Shown: positions 1 through 8,349 of the stretch, one piece after another
Layout of the letters: the number at the start of each line of letters is the position of its first letter
Position numbering within the stretch: position 1 is the first letter of the stretch
Assembly (NCBI RefSeq): GCF_017354945.1
Contig: NZ_CP071503.1
Coordinates: forward strand, 4,030,001-4,094,000
Reading direction: 5' to 3'
Length of the DNA: 64,000 bases
Source: Shewanella avicenniae
Lineage (GTDB): Bacteria; Pseudomonadota; Gammaproteobacteria; Enterobacterales; Shewanellaceae
Translations under genes and position numbers: made by a program
Notes under the pieces: generated by a model
What the model was told of the DNA's origin: nothing
Databases searched by the model: none
Seen by the model: the letters and a program-made list of their open reading frames with translations, nothing else

Positions 1-357
1 CCTGAAACTATTACCTTTTTTGAATGGTTAGCGCCGAAGATTATCGCGGGTGACAAGCATATTACAATTCGCAATTACGCCGAGAGTCACTACCGTCCCG
101 GCAGCCGAGTGACCGCCTACACGCTGGAAACTCATCAACGGATTGCCGATATTGAGATCCTCGCGGTAGAGCCGTTATTCATTGAAGATATCAATCAACA
201 ACACGCTGAGCAGGAAGGGTTAGCGTTAGAACAACTGCAAGGCTTGATTAGACGCATCTACCCCGATCAGCAACAGTTGTACGTGATCTCATTCCGCCTA
301 TTGCCGGAGATCACCGCCGCCACAGAAAGCACTGCGGCGCCAGTAGACACCCCATAA
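1..357 (+). CDS. yqfB: N4-acetylcytidine amidohydrolase, ASCH domain (YqfB-like), 5' truncated
   Basis: The reading frame is open from base 1 and stops at 355-357, so the true start lies before the window. The visible product (about 118 residues) reads like E. coli YqfB, an ASCH-domain protein that hydrolyses N4-acetylcytidine to cytidine. It shows the family's ITFF start, the AGDKHITIR stretch carrying the lysine and threonine expected in the active site, a HAEQEGL segment, and the closing IYPDQQQLYVISF strand. A C-terminal tail of about 15 Ala/Thr-rich residues extends beyond the usual YqfB end. Family assignment rests on remembered alignment to YqfB. The function is established for the family and inferred here. 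Confidence 0.85.
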   Translation, partial: PETITFFEWLAPKIIAGDKHITIRNYAESHYRPGSRVTAYTLETHQRIADIEILAVEPLFIEDINQQHAEQEGLALEQLQGLIRRIYPDQQQLYVISFRLLPEITAATESTAAPVDTP

Positions 358-469
358 AGCTGCACGGGTAACATTCGATCACAACTTATTCTGCGATACA
401 GTTACTCACCTCCCGTACCAGTTCGAGTACACTGCCAGCATCATTTTATTAACTGCATAAGAGCTTCTC

Positions 470-2554
470 ATGTTTAAGCGACTTTTGACCGCCGCTGCGG
501 TGAGCACCCTATTCATTGGTGGTATTAGCGCCACTATGCCTGCCGCAATGGCCAACCAAACTGCCAATGCCGCAGTAGCACAGGCGGGGATCAACCTCGC
601 AGCGATGGATACCCAAGTAAAACCGGGCGATGATTTTTATAACTTCGCCAACGGTCACTGGCAGCGCAACACCGAGATCCCCGCAGACCGTTCAAGCACT
701 GGCGCATTTTTGGTGGCCTTTAACAGCACCGAAAAACATAAAGCGGAATTGATTAACGAATTGGTTAATAGCAAGCATCCTGCTGGCAGCAACCAAACCA
801 AGATTGCCGATTTTTACCAGGCCTACGTCAACACTAAAGCGATTGATGCCGCCGGTATGCAACCGCTGGCCGCAGACTTTGCCCGCTATGCCGCCATCAG
901 CAATGTGCAGCAACTGTCAGGCGTTTTGGGTGCCAACCTGCGCGCTGACGTCGATCCGCTCAACGCCACCCACTACGCCACTGAAAACCTGTTCGGCCTG
1001 TTTGTCACCCAAGGTCTAGCCACCCCAGGGGAAGTGTTACCTTACATTCTGCAAGGCGGTTTGGGCTTACCTGAACGCCAATACTATCTGTCTGATGACC
1101 CGAAAATGGTGCAACTGCGCCAGCAATACCATGCCTACATCAAACAGTTGCTCACCCTTGCGGGTGTCGATGATGCCGCCGCCAAAGCGGATCGCATCTT
1201 CGCCCTTGAAAACAAAATTGCCCGCGCACACGTGAGCCGTGAAGACAGCGAAGACTTCACCAAAGCCTCAGTGGTGTGGAGTCGTGCTGATTTTGACAAA
1301 AAAGCCCCCGGCATTGACTGGAACGCCTTCTTTAGTGCCGCTAAGTTAGGTCAGCAAAACCGCTTTGACGCCTACCACGCAGGTGCCATTCCGGCGTTAT
1401 CAAAACTGGTGGCCAGCGAGCCATTGCAAGCGTGGCAAGATTGGTTAGTGTTCCACCAAATCAATAGCCACACCGATGTGCTGCCAACAGCGCTAGACCA
1501 AGCACACTTTGATTTTTACGGCACCACACTGTCAGGCACACCACAACAACGCAGCCGCGATAAACGCGCGCTCAGTGCCTTAGATGCCTACTTAGGCGAT
1601 GCTGTCGGCCAAGATTATGTTGAGCGCTACTTCCCTGCGGCAGCCAAAGCCAAAGTGAGCCACATGGTGGATAACATTATCCATGCCTTCTACAACCGTG
1701 TTGCCGCGTTGGATTGGATGGCGCCAAGTACCCAAAAAGAAGCTTTGGCCAAAGTAAACACGCTCGTAGTGGGCGTTGGCTACCCAGATAAATGGCCGGA
1801 CTACAGCAGCTATTCCGTCACCGCCAGCAATGCCTACGCCAATGCGGTTGCCGGTGAGCAATATCGCTACACCCAACAGTTAGCCAAAATTGGTAAGCCA
1901 CAAGATAAACGCGAATGGTGGATGATCCCGCAGATTGTGAACGCGGTGAACCTGCCAGTACAAAACGCGCTGAACTTTCCAGCTGGGATTCTGCAAGCGC
2001 CGTTCTTTGATGCCAGCGCAGAAGATGCCTACAACTATGGCGCGATTGGTGCGGTAATCGGCCATGAAATCAGCCATAGCTTTGATAACAACGGTGCAGC
2101 CTTTGACTCAACCGGCGCAATGCGTAACTGGTGGACCAAAGCTGACTTTGCCCGTTTTGCAGAGCAAGGCGAAGCGCTGGCAGCCCAGTTTGATACCTAT
2201 GCACCTTTCCCAGATCTGCACGTGAACGGCAAGCTGACCTTGGGTGAAAACATTGCTGACGTAGCAGGGCTTGCCGCCGCACTGGATGCTTACCATGCTT
2301 CACTCAATGGTAAACCAGCCCCAGTGATTGATGGCTACACCGGCGATCAACGCTTCTTTATCGGCTTTGCGCAAACATGGGCGACCAAGATGCGTGATGC
2401 AGCGCTGCGCCAACGTATTGCCACCGACGGCCATGCACCGGGCATGTACCGTGCGCTGACCGTGCGTAACTTGGATGCTTGGTATCAAGCCTTTGATGTT
2501 AAGCCAGGCGACAAGCTGTATATCGCACCTGAACAACGGGTAAAAATCTGGTAA
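470..2554 (+). CDS. pepO: M13 family zinc endopeptidase (neprilysin/PepO-like), secreted
   Basis: This 694-residue protein begins with a typical Sec signal peptide (KR, hydrophobic stretch, AMA cleavage near residue 28), so it acts in the periplasm or outer envelope. It has the full M13 architecture: a large N-terminal helical domain and a catalytic domain with the substrate-binding NALNFPAGILQ strand. The zinc site HEISH lies at 532-536 and the third ligand motif ENIAD at 593-597, so the enzyme looks intact. M13 peptidases cleave peptides up to roughly 40 residues. It stands alone, followed by a clear bidirectional terminator at 2584-2609 that it shares with the convergent GGDEF/EAL gene. 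No operon partner is visible. Confidence 0.93.
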   Translation: MFKRLLTAAAVSTLFIGGISATMPAAMANQTANAAVAQAGINLAAMDTQVKPGDDFYNFANGHWQRNTEIPADRSSTGAFLVAFNSTEKHKAELINELVNSKHPAGSNQTKIADFYQAYVNTKAIDAAGMQPLAADFARYAAISNVQQLSGVLGANLRADVDPLNATHYATENLFGLFVTQGLATPGEVLPYILQGGLGLPERQYYLSDDPKMVQLRQQYHAYIKQLLTLAGVDDAAAKADRIFALENKIARAHVSREDSEDFTKASVVWSRADFDKKAPGIDWNAFFSAAKLGQQNRFDAYHAGAIPALSKLVASEPLQAWQDWLVFHQINSHTDVLPTALDQAHFDFYGTTLSGTPQQRSRDKRALSALDAYLGDAVGQDYVERYFPAAAKAKVSHMVDNIIHAFYNRVAALDWMAPSTQKEALAKVNTLVVGVGYPDKWPDYSSYSVTASNAYANAVAGEQYRYTQQLAKIGKPQDKREWWMIPQIVNAVNLPVQNALNFPAGILQAPFFDASAEDAYNYGAIGAVIGHEISHSFDNNGAAFDSTGAMRNWWTKADFARFAEQGEALAAQFDTYAPFPDLHVNGKLTLGENIADVAGLAAALDAYHASLNGKPAPVIDGYTGDQRFFIGFAQTWATKMRDAALRQRIATDGHAPGMYRALTVRNLDAWYQAFDVKPGDKLYIAPEQRVKIW

Positions 2555-2583
2555 GCCGCCCGATGGGCGAAACCAACACCGAC

Positions 2584-2609
2584 AAAAGCGCACCTTGAGT
2601 GCGCTTTTT
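2584..2609. terminator. Bidirectional rho-independent terminator
   Basis: A 7-bp stem AGCGCAC/GTGCGCT (2587-2593 with 2599-2605) is flanked by an A-run on the left and a T-run on the right. It can stop both pepO (+) and the convergent GGDEF/EAL gene (-). Confidence 0.85.
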
Positions 2610-2654
2610 GTTGATCTGCTTGCGATGAAATACGCGAATACTACGCCGAATGGA

Positions 2655-4706
2655 CTAACGGGGCTCGAGGGCAATTTTGCGTTGTTGCAGCATGCTGGCA
2701 AGCTGTTTGGCCGAATTGGGTTTGGCGTAGAGATACCCTTGCCCCTCTTCACAGCCCAAGCTTTGCAGCAACTTTTGCTGCTCAGTGGTTTCGACCCCTT
2801 CGGCGATTACGGTTTTATTGAGTGAATGACCAATATCGACAATCGCCGCCACTAGCTGCTGATCTTTCGCATCGGTTACCGCGTTCATTACAAATGAGCG
2901 GTCAATTTTAAGCACTTTGAAGGGCAGATCGCGCAGCCGTGCCAAGCTCGAATGGCCAGTGCCAAAGTCATCAATCGCCAAGACAAAGCCATTTTTCTCG
3001 ATATCGACCAATTGCCCCATAATTTGGCTCATATTGTCCATGATGTTGCTTTCGGTAATCTCAATCTGCACATAGCGCGGTTCAATATCCATCTGCTCCG
3101 CCAACGCCAGCAAGCGATCACTGATATTGCGCCGCATCAGCTGTTTTACCGACACGTTAATCGCCATTTCAAGGTAGATATCTTGCTTTTGCCACTCTCT
3201 GAGCTGCCACATGGCTTGTACCAACACCCAATCGCCAAGCTCTACAATCAGCCCTGAATCCTCGGCAATGGGAATAAACTCCGCCGGTGACAACATACCC
3301 TCTTCAGGATGCCGCCAACGTATGAGCGCTTCCACCCCAATAATCTCGCCGGTTTTTAACGACACTTTGGGTTGATAGAACAACATCAACTGACCTTCGG
3401 CATTTAGCGCTTGACGCAGTTCATGTTCTAACTGAATTCTGCGGGTCATCTTAATTGTCATGGCAGGCTGGAAGAAGCGAAAACAGCTGCCGCCATCCTC
3501 TTTGGCGATACGCATCGCGTGGTTGGCATGCATCACTAGCGTATTGGCGTCTTCACCATCATTGGCGTAAACCGCTAACCCGAGCGAAGCGGTTACCTGC
3601 AAAACACGTTCATTATGCTCATATGGCTGCGAAATCGATTTTGATAACTGATGCATCAACTGCACTAACTCCAGTTTCTCGTCATCTTGTTCAAGCACAA
3701 TGGCAAATTCATCGCTCGCCATCCGCGCCACAGTGCCACGATTAGACTCCGCGACGTTTGCCAAACGTTCCCCCAAATCCACTAAAAACAGATCGCCCTG
3801 ATCATGCCCAAGGCTATCGTTAATGTCTTTGAAACGGTCAACGCCGATGTAAATCACAATGACTTGAGAATGATTATGCTGAGCTAACTCTATGTAAGAT
3901 TGGATTTTTTCGAGTATAGACAACCGATTGGGTAGATGAGTTAGCGGATCATTGAAGGTTTGGAACTGGATCTGCTCAGCAATCTCCTCATCCATATCCG
4001 CCAGCAATGCGTGATATTCCTGCTCACGACGATAGAGTGACAACAGCAGCGGACGAAAGATAAACAAGGCCTCGATTAACAGGGTCAGCAACATACCGCC
4101 GAGTGAAAGACGGTTATAACGTTGCAACTGCGAAATTGCCGCTTCACTTTCTCGTTGAAACTGCAACACGACTGCATCAAGCGACTGTAGCATTTCGGCC
4201 CGCGCCGCTTGCCGAAGCTGCTTATATGCTTCGTTTCGTTGCGACATGTCCAATGAAGCATCTACGACTCGCTCAGCTAAGACGAGAAATTCCGTCACCT
4301 TTTGATGCAGATTCGTCGGGGGCTGGTTAAACATCGCTTTAATTGCATTAGAGCTTGGCGTGGGGATATTGAGCGAACTGGCACCGTTCATTAAGGCGTA
4401 ATGCATCGTACTCATGGTACTTATCGCATCATAGTAGGAAGCCAGCTCAGCACCGTGTAATTCTTCAGTTCGGGTTTGACGCAGTTCACTGGCAAACAGG
4501 GTGATCCGCTGCGACAACATTCGCTGCCGCCCGGCAATATTCACCACTCGAGCCGTCGATTCTTGCTGATCGACAATGCTCTGCACCAAATAATGAGATA
4601 ACAATGCAAGTAGGGCGATAATGACCAGCGCTAAAATGTAGGTGAGCGTGCCACGCCACCAATGCTGATGTAAAAGATCCGGATTTTTATCCAGCCGTTG
4701 TTGCAT
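2655..4706 (-). CDS. Membrane-bound PilJ-type sensor with degenerate GGDEF and intact EAL domain
   Basis: The 683-residue protein has a first membrane helix at about 20-42 and a periplasmic sensor with the NIAGRQRMLSQR box (56-67) typical of PilJ/NarX-like type IV pili chemotaxis N-termini. A second membrane helix lies at about 202-224, followed by GGDEF (about 250-410) and EAL (about 425-675) domains. The cyclase signature reads ASDEF (330-334) instead of GGDEF, so cyclase activity is doubtful. The EAL domain keeps EAL (459-461), the DDFGTG loop and the AEGVET glutamate. The likely net activity is cyclic-di-GMP hydrolysis, perhaps with GTP binding by the GGDEF domain as a regulator. It is a single gene with its own upstream region. 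Which signal it senses cannot be told. Confidence 0.9.
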   Translation of the reverse strand: MQQRLDKNPDLLHQHWWRGTLTYILALVIIALLALLSHYLVQSIVDQQESTARVVNIAGRQRMLSQRITLFASELRQTRTEELHGAELASYYDAISTMSTMHYALMNGASSLNIPTPSSNAIKAMFNQPPTNLHQKVTEFLVLAERVVDASLDMSQRNEAYKQLRQAARAEMLQSLDAVVLQFQRESEAAISQLQRYNRLSLGGMLLTLLIEALFIFRPLLLSLYRREQEYHALLADMDEEIAEQIQFQTFNDPLTHLPNRLSILEKIQSYIELAQHNHSQVIVIYIGVDRFKDINDSLGHDQGDLFLVDLGERLANVAESNRGTVARMASDEFAIVLEQDDEKLELVQLMHQLSKSISQPYEHNERVLQVTASLGLAVYANDGEDANTLVMHANHAMRIAKEDGGSCFRFFQPAMTIKMTRRIQLEHELRQALNAEGQLMLFYQPKVSLKTGEIIGVEALIRWRHPEEGMLSPAEFIPIAEDSGLIVELGDWVLVQAMWQLREWQKQDIYLEMAINVSVKQLMRRNISDRLLALAEQMDIEPRYVQIEITESNIMDNMSQIMGQLVDIEKNGFVLAIDDFGTGHSSLARLRDLPFKVLKIDRSFVMNAVTDAKDQQLVAAIVDIGHSLNKTVIAEGVETTEQQKLLQSLGCEEGQGYLYAKPNSAKQLASMLQQRKIALEPR

Positions 4707-5024
4707 GCTTAACCCCTCGCTACATCCGTGTTCTGCGATTCTGCATTAGCGATTTCGCTATTCCCCACATTATCTTGATTAGTTTAGTCGCTGCAACGCT
4801 AACAAGCGCCACTATTCGACTAAGTTGATTAATTAATCTGCACTGTGACAAATGCTAAATTGACCAACATTGGGTGGAATTCACTAACTGCTTGAGTCAT
4901 CGTAACACACTAAAACCACAACACATTGATATAATTGATGTAATTTTTTGGCATGCTATTCGCTATGTGATGAGTAAGTTTTTAGGAATCGCTGGGTGCG
5001 CTCAGCTAATAAAGGATCAACACA
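4707..5024. other. Intergenic region between divergent GGDEF/EAL and DGSG-repeat genes
   Basis: These 318 bases hold no convincing gene. The stretch is AT-rich and should contain both divergent promoters. A TATAAT hexamer at 4930-4935 lies about 90 bases before the DGSG-repeat gene and is a possible -10 element, but no good -35 is paired with it. Confidence 0.5.
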
Positions 5025-5765
5025 ATGCACAACAACACATTACTGGCGCTCTCTGGCGCAGCATTACTGATGGCAGGTTGGGGCTTTAACGCACACGCCC
5101 TTGAACACGAACACCGCAGCTTGGTGTTAGATGCCAGCCAAATTAAGGCACTGCATGCTGAAACGGGCGCAGGCGACCTGCGAATTATCGGCGTGGAAGG
5201 GCAAAAAGAGATTCAGGTTGAAGCAGACATCTATCGCAGCACAGATGCAGAACCGGAATTAAGCTTGCAGCTCGAACAGGGTAAGGCACATTTCGTCGCG
5301 CAGTTTAATGGCAATGTTAGCTGGGGCAAATCGCCTTACATAGATGTAGTACTGACCGTACCGGCTGAAATGACCCTCTCTGTAGACGATGGCTCTGGCG
5401 CCATCGCCATCAAGAACATGCACAGCGATATGAAGATTGATGACGGCTCTGGCAGTTTGCACATCGATGGCGGCAATAACTTAGTTATCCTCGATGGTTC
5501 CGGCAGCATTGAGTTGCGCAATATCAGCGGCAATATCGCACTCGAAGATGGCTCCGGCAGTATCACCATTCGCGACTGCGCTGGCGATGTGAAGATTGAT
5601 GATGGTTCCGGTTCGATTGAGGTCAGCCAAGTGGCCGGCAAAGTGACCATTCATGATGGCTCAGGTGGCATCAGTGTTACCCATGCCAACGCGCTCAATA
5701 TTACCGAGTCAGGCTCAGGCGAGGTGAGTTATCGCGATATCGCCGGAGAAGTGAGCGTTAATTAA
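5025..5765 (+). CDS. Secreted DGSG-repeat (DUF4097/DUF2807-like) beta-solenoid protein
   Basis: This 246-residue protein has a signal peptide, probably cleaved after AHA at residue 25. From residue 121 on it is built of repeats carrying DGSG at 122, 140, 157, 175, 193 and 211, with a last SGSG at 229. The spacing is almost exactly 18 residues, and each repeat reads like two short beta strands around the DGSG turn. This fits a right-handed beta-solenoid of the DUF4097 or DUF2807 (adhesin-head GIN) type. The acidic turns could bind cations, but this is inference. The function of such proteins is mostly unknown. The start is supported by AAAGGA about 10 bases upstream. The gene appears monocistronic. 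Confidence 0.8.
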   Translation: MHNNTLLALSGAALLMAGWGFNAHALEHEHRSLVLDASQIKALHAETGAGDLRIIGVEGQKEIQVEADIYRSTDAEPELSLQLEQGKAHFVAQFNGNVSWGKSPYIDVVLTVPAEMTLSVDDGSGAIAIKNMHSDMKIDDGSGSLHIDGGNNLVILDGSGSIELRNISGNIALEDGSGSITIRDCAGDVKIDDGSGSIEVSQVAGKVTIHDGSGGISVTHANALNITESGSGEVSYRDIAGEVSVN

Positions 5766-5862
5766 CGTGTACTTTATTCGAGAGGTCAGCCACGTGCTGG
5801 CCTTTTACATTCAGTGAAAACAGCATAAGCCCACAAATAACCAAGGCTCACCATCAATAAGA

Positions 5863-6129
5863 TTAGCGTAACTGACTGTCTTTAGAGCCGCGGCGATTGT
5901 AACCCGCAAAACGCGCCGCATGTTTGTCTTGTTCCGCTTGGCAATTGAGACACAAGCGCACACCCGCCATCGCCTGCCGCCGCGCTTCAGGAATAGGCTC
6001 GCCACACTCTTCGCATTCACGCAGGCTTTCACCTTTGGGGATCGCCTGCCGTACACGGCTCACACCATCTTCCACCGTGCTTTCTATCTGCTGCAAATCG
6101 GCACCATCTTGTGCCCAACCCGATGCCAT
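5863..6129 (-). CDS. ybiI: DksA/TraR-type C4 zinc-finger protein (YbiI-like)
   Basis: The 88-residue protein carries the C4 zinc-finger signature CEECGEPIPEARR followed by CLNCQ, as in E. coli YbiI and the C-terminal part of DksA and TraR. The N-terminal half is short and helical and lacks the long coiled coil of DksA. Members of this group are small and poorly understood. A role at RNA polymerase is possible by analogy only. It lies 10 bases downstream of the flavin reductase gene on the same strand and is probably cotranscribed. The start codon is preceded by an AGGAGAAAG-type ribosome site. Confidence 0.85.
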   Translation of the reverse strand: MASGWAQDGADLQQIESTVEDGVSRVRQAIPKGESLRECEECGEPIPEARRQAMAGVRLCLNCQAEQDKHAARFAGYNRRGSKDSQLR

Positions 6130-6138
6130 AACTTTCTC

Positions 6139-6777
6139 CTAAGGTGCGATATCACGTATCGATGGCCGCGTCATGTGAAACTCAGTCTCGGCGCTCACAC
6201 CAAAATAGCTGGTCGGCCCACCGGCACGCAATATCGGTTCTGCAGCAATAGTTTGATACACGCCATCTTTGATAAAGGTTTTATCAATATGCACGCCCAC
6301 CACCTCACCGAGTACCAACCAGTTATCCATAAGTTGCTTATCGGCAGTTTCCAACCGAATCAACTGGGTCAGCTTACACTCAAACGATGCAGGACTCGCG
6401 GCCACCCGCGGTACGTTAACCAACTGCGACGGCGCTTTTGCAAGCCCCGCTAACTCAAACTCATCCACCGTATTCGCCACATCTGCACAGCTAATATTCA
6501 TCTGCTGTGCCAATGGCTTAGTGGCCAGATTCCAGCAAAACTCCCCCGTCTGCTCAATATTGGCCACACTGTCTTTCCAACCCGAGCTGCAAAAGCCAAT
6601 GATCGGCGGCGAATCGGCAAACACGTTGAAAAAACTATAAGGTGCAAGGTTCGCCACACCGGCTGCATTACAACTAGAAATCCACCCAATCGGCCGCGGC
6701 GCAATAATCGACTTCAGCGGATTATGCAGCAAGCCATGATCTTGCTTGGGCTGATAAAAGTGAAACTGACTCGACAT
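6139..6777 (-). CDS. Flavin reductase-like (FMN-binding split-barrel) protein
   Basis: The product (212 residues from the chosen start) matches the flavin reductase-like domain family. An N-terminal stretch with SIIAPRPIGWISS is the conserved FMN-binding segment, followed by NLAPYSFFN and the FCWNLAT region. These proteins bind FMN and reduce flavins with NAD(P)H or act as related oxidoreductases. The substrate here is not identifiable. An upstream in-frame ATG at 6807 would add ten residues, but the ATG at 6777 is chosen because AGGAG lies at the right distance before it. The gene leads a two-gene unit with the downstream zinc-finger gene. Confidence 0.82.
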   Translation of the reverse strand: MSSQFHFYQPKQDHGLLHNPLKSIIAPRPIGWISSCNAAGVANLAPYSFFNVFADSPPIIGFCSSGWKDSVANIEQTGEFCWNLATKPLAQQMNISCADVANTVDEFELAGLAKAPSQLVNVPRVAASPASFECKLTQLIRLETADKQLMDNWLVLGEVVGVHIDKTFIKDGVYQTIAAEPILRAGGPTSYFGVSAETEFHMTRPSIRDIAP

Positions 6778-7204
6778 ACGGATCTCCTGAATGGTGGGAT
6801 TTATCAATCACACTAGGTGACTTTTCAAATTGCGGCCTACTTATCTGAGTATGGGCGATGACGCTCAGATTCAAGTTTATCTAGCCCAGCAATAGCAGTC
6901 ACCCATGGAGACATGTGAGTTCACACACGGCCATACACACCACGCATAACATCTTAAAATGACGCTAAATTAAAAATTATTTGAATCGAATTATTTTAAT
7001 TACGTAAATAGTGCTATCTATTTCTACCAAACACTGTATAGTGCACTCAGCTCAAAAACATGAGCTATTGATGAAAAATTTAGTCCAAGTCTTCTTATAG
7101 TTTTCTTTCGATATATTTCGTTATTCAACTCCGGCAGTCACTTTTTCTTTATATTCCATTTTATAGCCTCAGTTTTCGACTCTTTAATAATTAACGAGGT
7201 ATAT
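6778..7204. promoter_or_regulatory. AT-rich divergent promoter region and long cold-shock leader
   Basis: These 427 bases hold no gene. A TATAGT at 7037-7042 is a plausible -10 element for the cold-shock gene, giving a leader of roughly 155 bases, a length typical of cspA-type mRNAs. Inside that leader lies a small hairpin AGCTCA/TGAGCT (7049-7054 with 7061-7066) near the predicted 5' end. A clear -35 box was not found. Leader function in temperature sensing is inferred from the cspA family. Confidence 0.45.
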
Positions 7205-7417
7205 ATGTCTACAAAAATGACTGGTTCAGTAAAATGGTTTAACGAATCAAAAGGCTTTGGTTTTATCTCACCTGACAACGGTGGCGCCGACCTATTTGTT
7301 CACTTTAAGTCTATCATTTCAGAAGGTTTTAAAACCTTAACTGATGGTCAAAAAGTATCGTTTACGGTAGAAGCTGGCGCCAAAGGCCCACAAGCGACAA
7401 ACGTCGCCGCCGCATAA
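7205..7417 (+). CDS. Cold-shock protein, CspA family
   Basis: This 70-residue single cold-shock domain has the RNA-binding motifs RNP1 (KGFGFI, 16-21) and RNP2 (LFVHF). CspA-type proteins bind single-stranded RNA and DNA and melt RNA structure in the cytoplasm at low temperature or in stationary phase. The length is normal for the family. The gene has a good ribosome site (ACGAGG) and a long AT-rich leader, as expected for a cold-inducible member. Which Csp paralogue it corresponds to cannot be decided from the sequence alone. Confidence 0.95.
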   Translation: MSTKMTGSVKWFNESKGFGFISPDNGGADLFVHFKSIISEGFKTLTDGQKVSFTVEAGAKGPQATNVAAA

Positions 7418-7441
7418 GTGACCATTTCCAATATATTCTTG

Positions 7442-7465
7442 CATCACATTTTCTTAGATGTGATG
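7442..7465 (+). terminator. Hairpin after the cold-shock gene
   Basis: An 8-bp perfect stem CATCACAT/ATGTGATG (7442-7449 with 7458-7465) lies 25 bases after the stop codon. No T-run follows directly, so it may stabilise the mRNA end rather than terminate transcription. Confidence 0.5.
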
Positions 7466-7627
7466 TAGGAATTTATGGCATTTATTTTTTAGCCTAACTT
7501 TATAATTAGTCCGCCAATGCTTAATCCACTATCAAATTAAATGTTAAATATCAAATTTAGCAGCATTAACTACTGAGCTAAATTTTCTAATATATTATTT
7601 TGATAGCTTTTATTTAAGAGGCTTATA

Positions 7628-7831
7628 ATGAAAAAGATGCGAAATGTAAATCAAAGCAAAGCGCGTAAAAATAACCATGAAGAAAAATTTGAATCTATGG
7701 TTAAAGAATATCAAGAAGCGAAGACTTTGTTAGATTCGATGGATGATGGTTCTGACGAGCAACTACAGCAACAACGGCTCTGTGACAGTCTATTTGCCAA
7801 AGCAGAAAAGTTCTTTACGCAGCACAACTAG
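7628..7831 (+). CDS. Small charged protein of unknown function
   Basis: I do not recognise this 67-residue protein. It is highly charged: a basic N-terminal third (KKMRNVNQSKARKNN) is followed by an acidic, glutamine-rich helical region ending in KAEKFFTQHN. There is no signal peptide or membrane segment. A purine-rich AAGAGG precedes the ATG at good distance, and the codon pattern (AAA, GAA rich) fits the surrounding AT-rich sequence. It lies alone between the cold-shock gene and the integron-type cassette. The existence of the gene is fairly likely. The function is unknown. Confidence 0.6.
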   Translation: MKKMRNVNQSKARKNNHEEKFESMVKEYQEAKTLLDSMDDGSDEQLQQQRLCDSLFAKAEKFFTQHN

Positions 7832-8319
7832 GTCCCACCACCCCATCTTTGCGTGGCACATGCCATGCCATTGATAACCAGCATGCAGCTCACCCACTGC
7901 CATTGCTAACACGGAAACTTTCGTGAGACATCCCCACAAAACCGATACCCCCTAACGCTACTCAGTAGCGTGGGGCATCGCTGCACCCGCCGTTCGCTAT
8001 GACATTTGTCTCTATACAACTCAAATATTGCAACTCCATGCAATGCCTAAAAGCTGGACGGGCATACAGTCATATTGAAATCATGACGATTTTAATCCCA
8101 ACTTCGTGCGCGTTTTCACATTCCAATATTAATAAATATCATTAAAATCATGAAATTATAAAACCTATGGGGTAGATAATAGGTTTGGGAAACGCGCATG
8201 CGCGTTTTTCCGGATGGTGAATTTAGAAAAACGCTGATAAGTTCATTACATACTGATAGTTAACTGTGCCAGTTTTCATTGGTCTAACGTGATAAACGCG
8301 CATGCGCACGAATAAAATG
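7832..8319. other. Intergenic stretch with several strong palindromes
   Basis: No gene is visible. The stretch holds four structures. A long hairpin at 7949-7975 (CCCC, then ACGCTACT/AGTAGCGT, then GGGG) lies just after the small-protein gene. An AAACCTAT/ATAGGTTT stem spans 8161-8186. An 18-bp palindrome AAACGCGCATGCGCGTTT at 8190-8207 is followed by a T-run and looks like a terminator. A related GCGCATGCGC palindrome sits at 8298-8307 next to the cassette boundary. Confidence 0.6.
8190..8210 (+). terminator. Palindromic terminator-like element
   Basis: An 18-bp perfect palindrome centred between 8198 and 8199 is followed by TTTTTCC-type sequence. The GC-rich core and T-run resemble a rho-independent terminator. 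What transcript it would stop is unclear. Confidence 0.45.
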
Positions 8320-8325
8320 TTAGGC
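8282..8325 (+). other. Left cassette boundary, attC-like boxes
   Basis: The pair GTCTAAC (8282-8288) and GTTAGGC (8319-8325) matches the RYYYAAC/GTTRRRY boxes that bound integron recombination sites. The G/TT crossover point at 8319/8320 would be the left edge of the cassette. Between the boxes there is only a GCGCATGCGC palindrome and no paired L boxes, so this is either a degenerate attC or a secondary insertion target rather than a fully formed site. Confidence 0.4.
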
Positions 8326-8349
8326 TATTCAATTAATTAAGGAGAATGT

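Noticed and set aside
4874..5089. 71-codon frame overlapping the DGSG gene start
   Set aside because: No ribosome site, unusual composition, and it overlaps the well-supported gene in another frame.
5336..5650. 104-codon minus-strand frame opposite the DGSG repeats
   Set aside because: It mirrors the repeat of the real gene (PEPSS repeats) and has no ribosome site.
8282..8325. Full attC at the left cassette edge
   Set aside because: The outer boxes fit, but no L boxes or inner stem with an extrahelical base are found, so it is listed only as an attC-like boundary.
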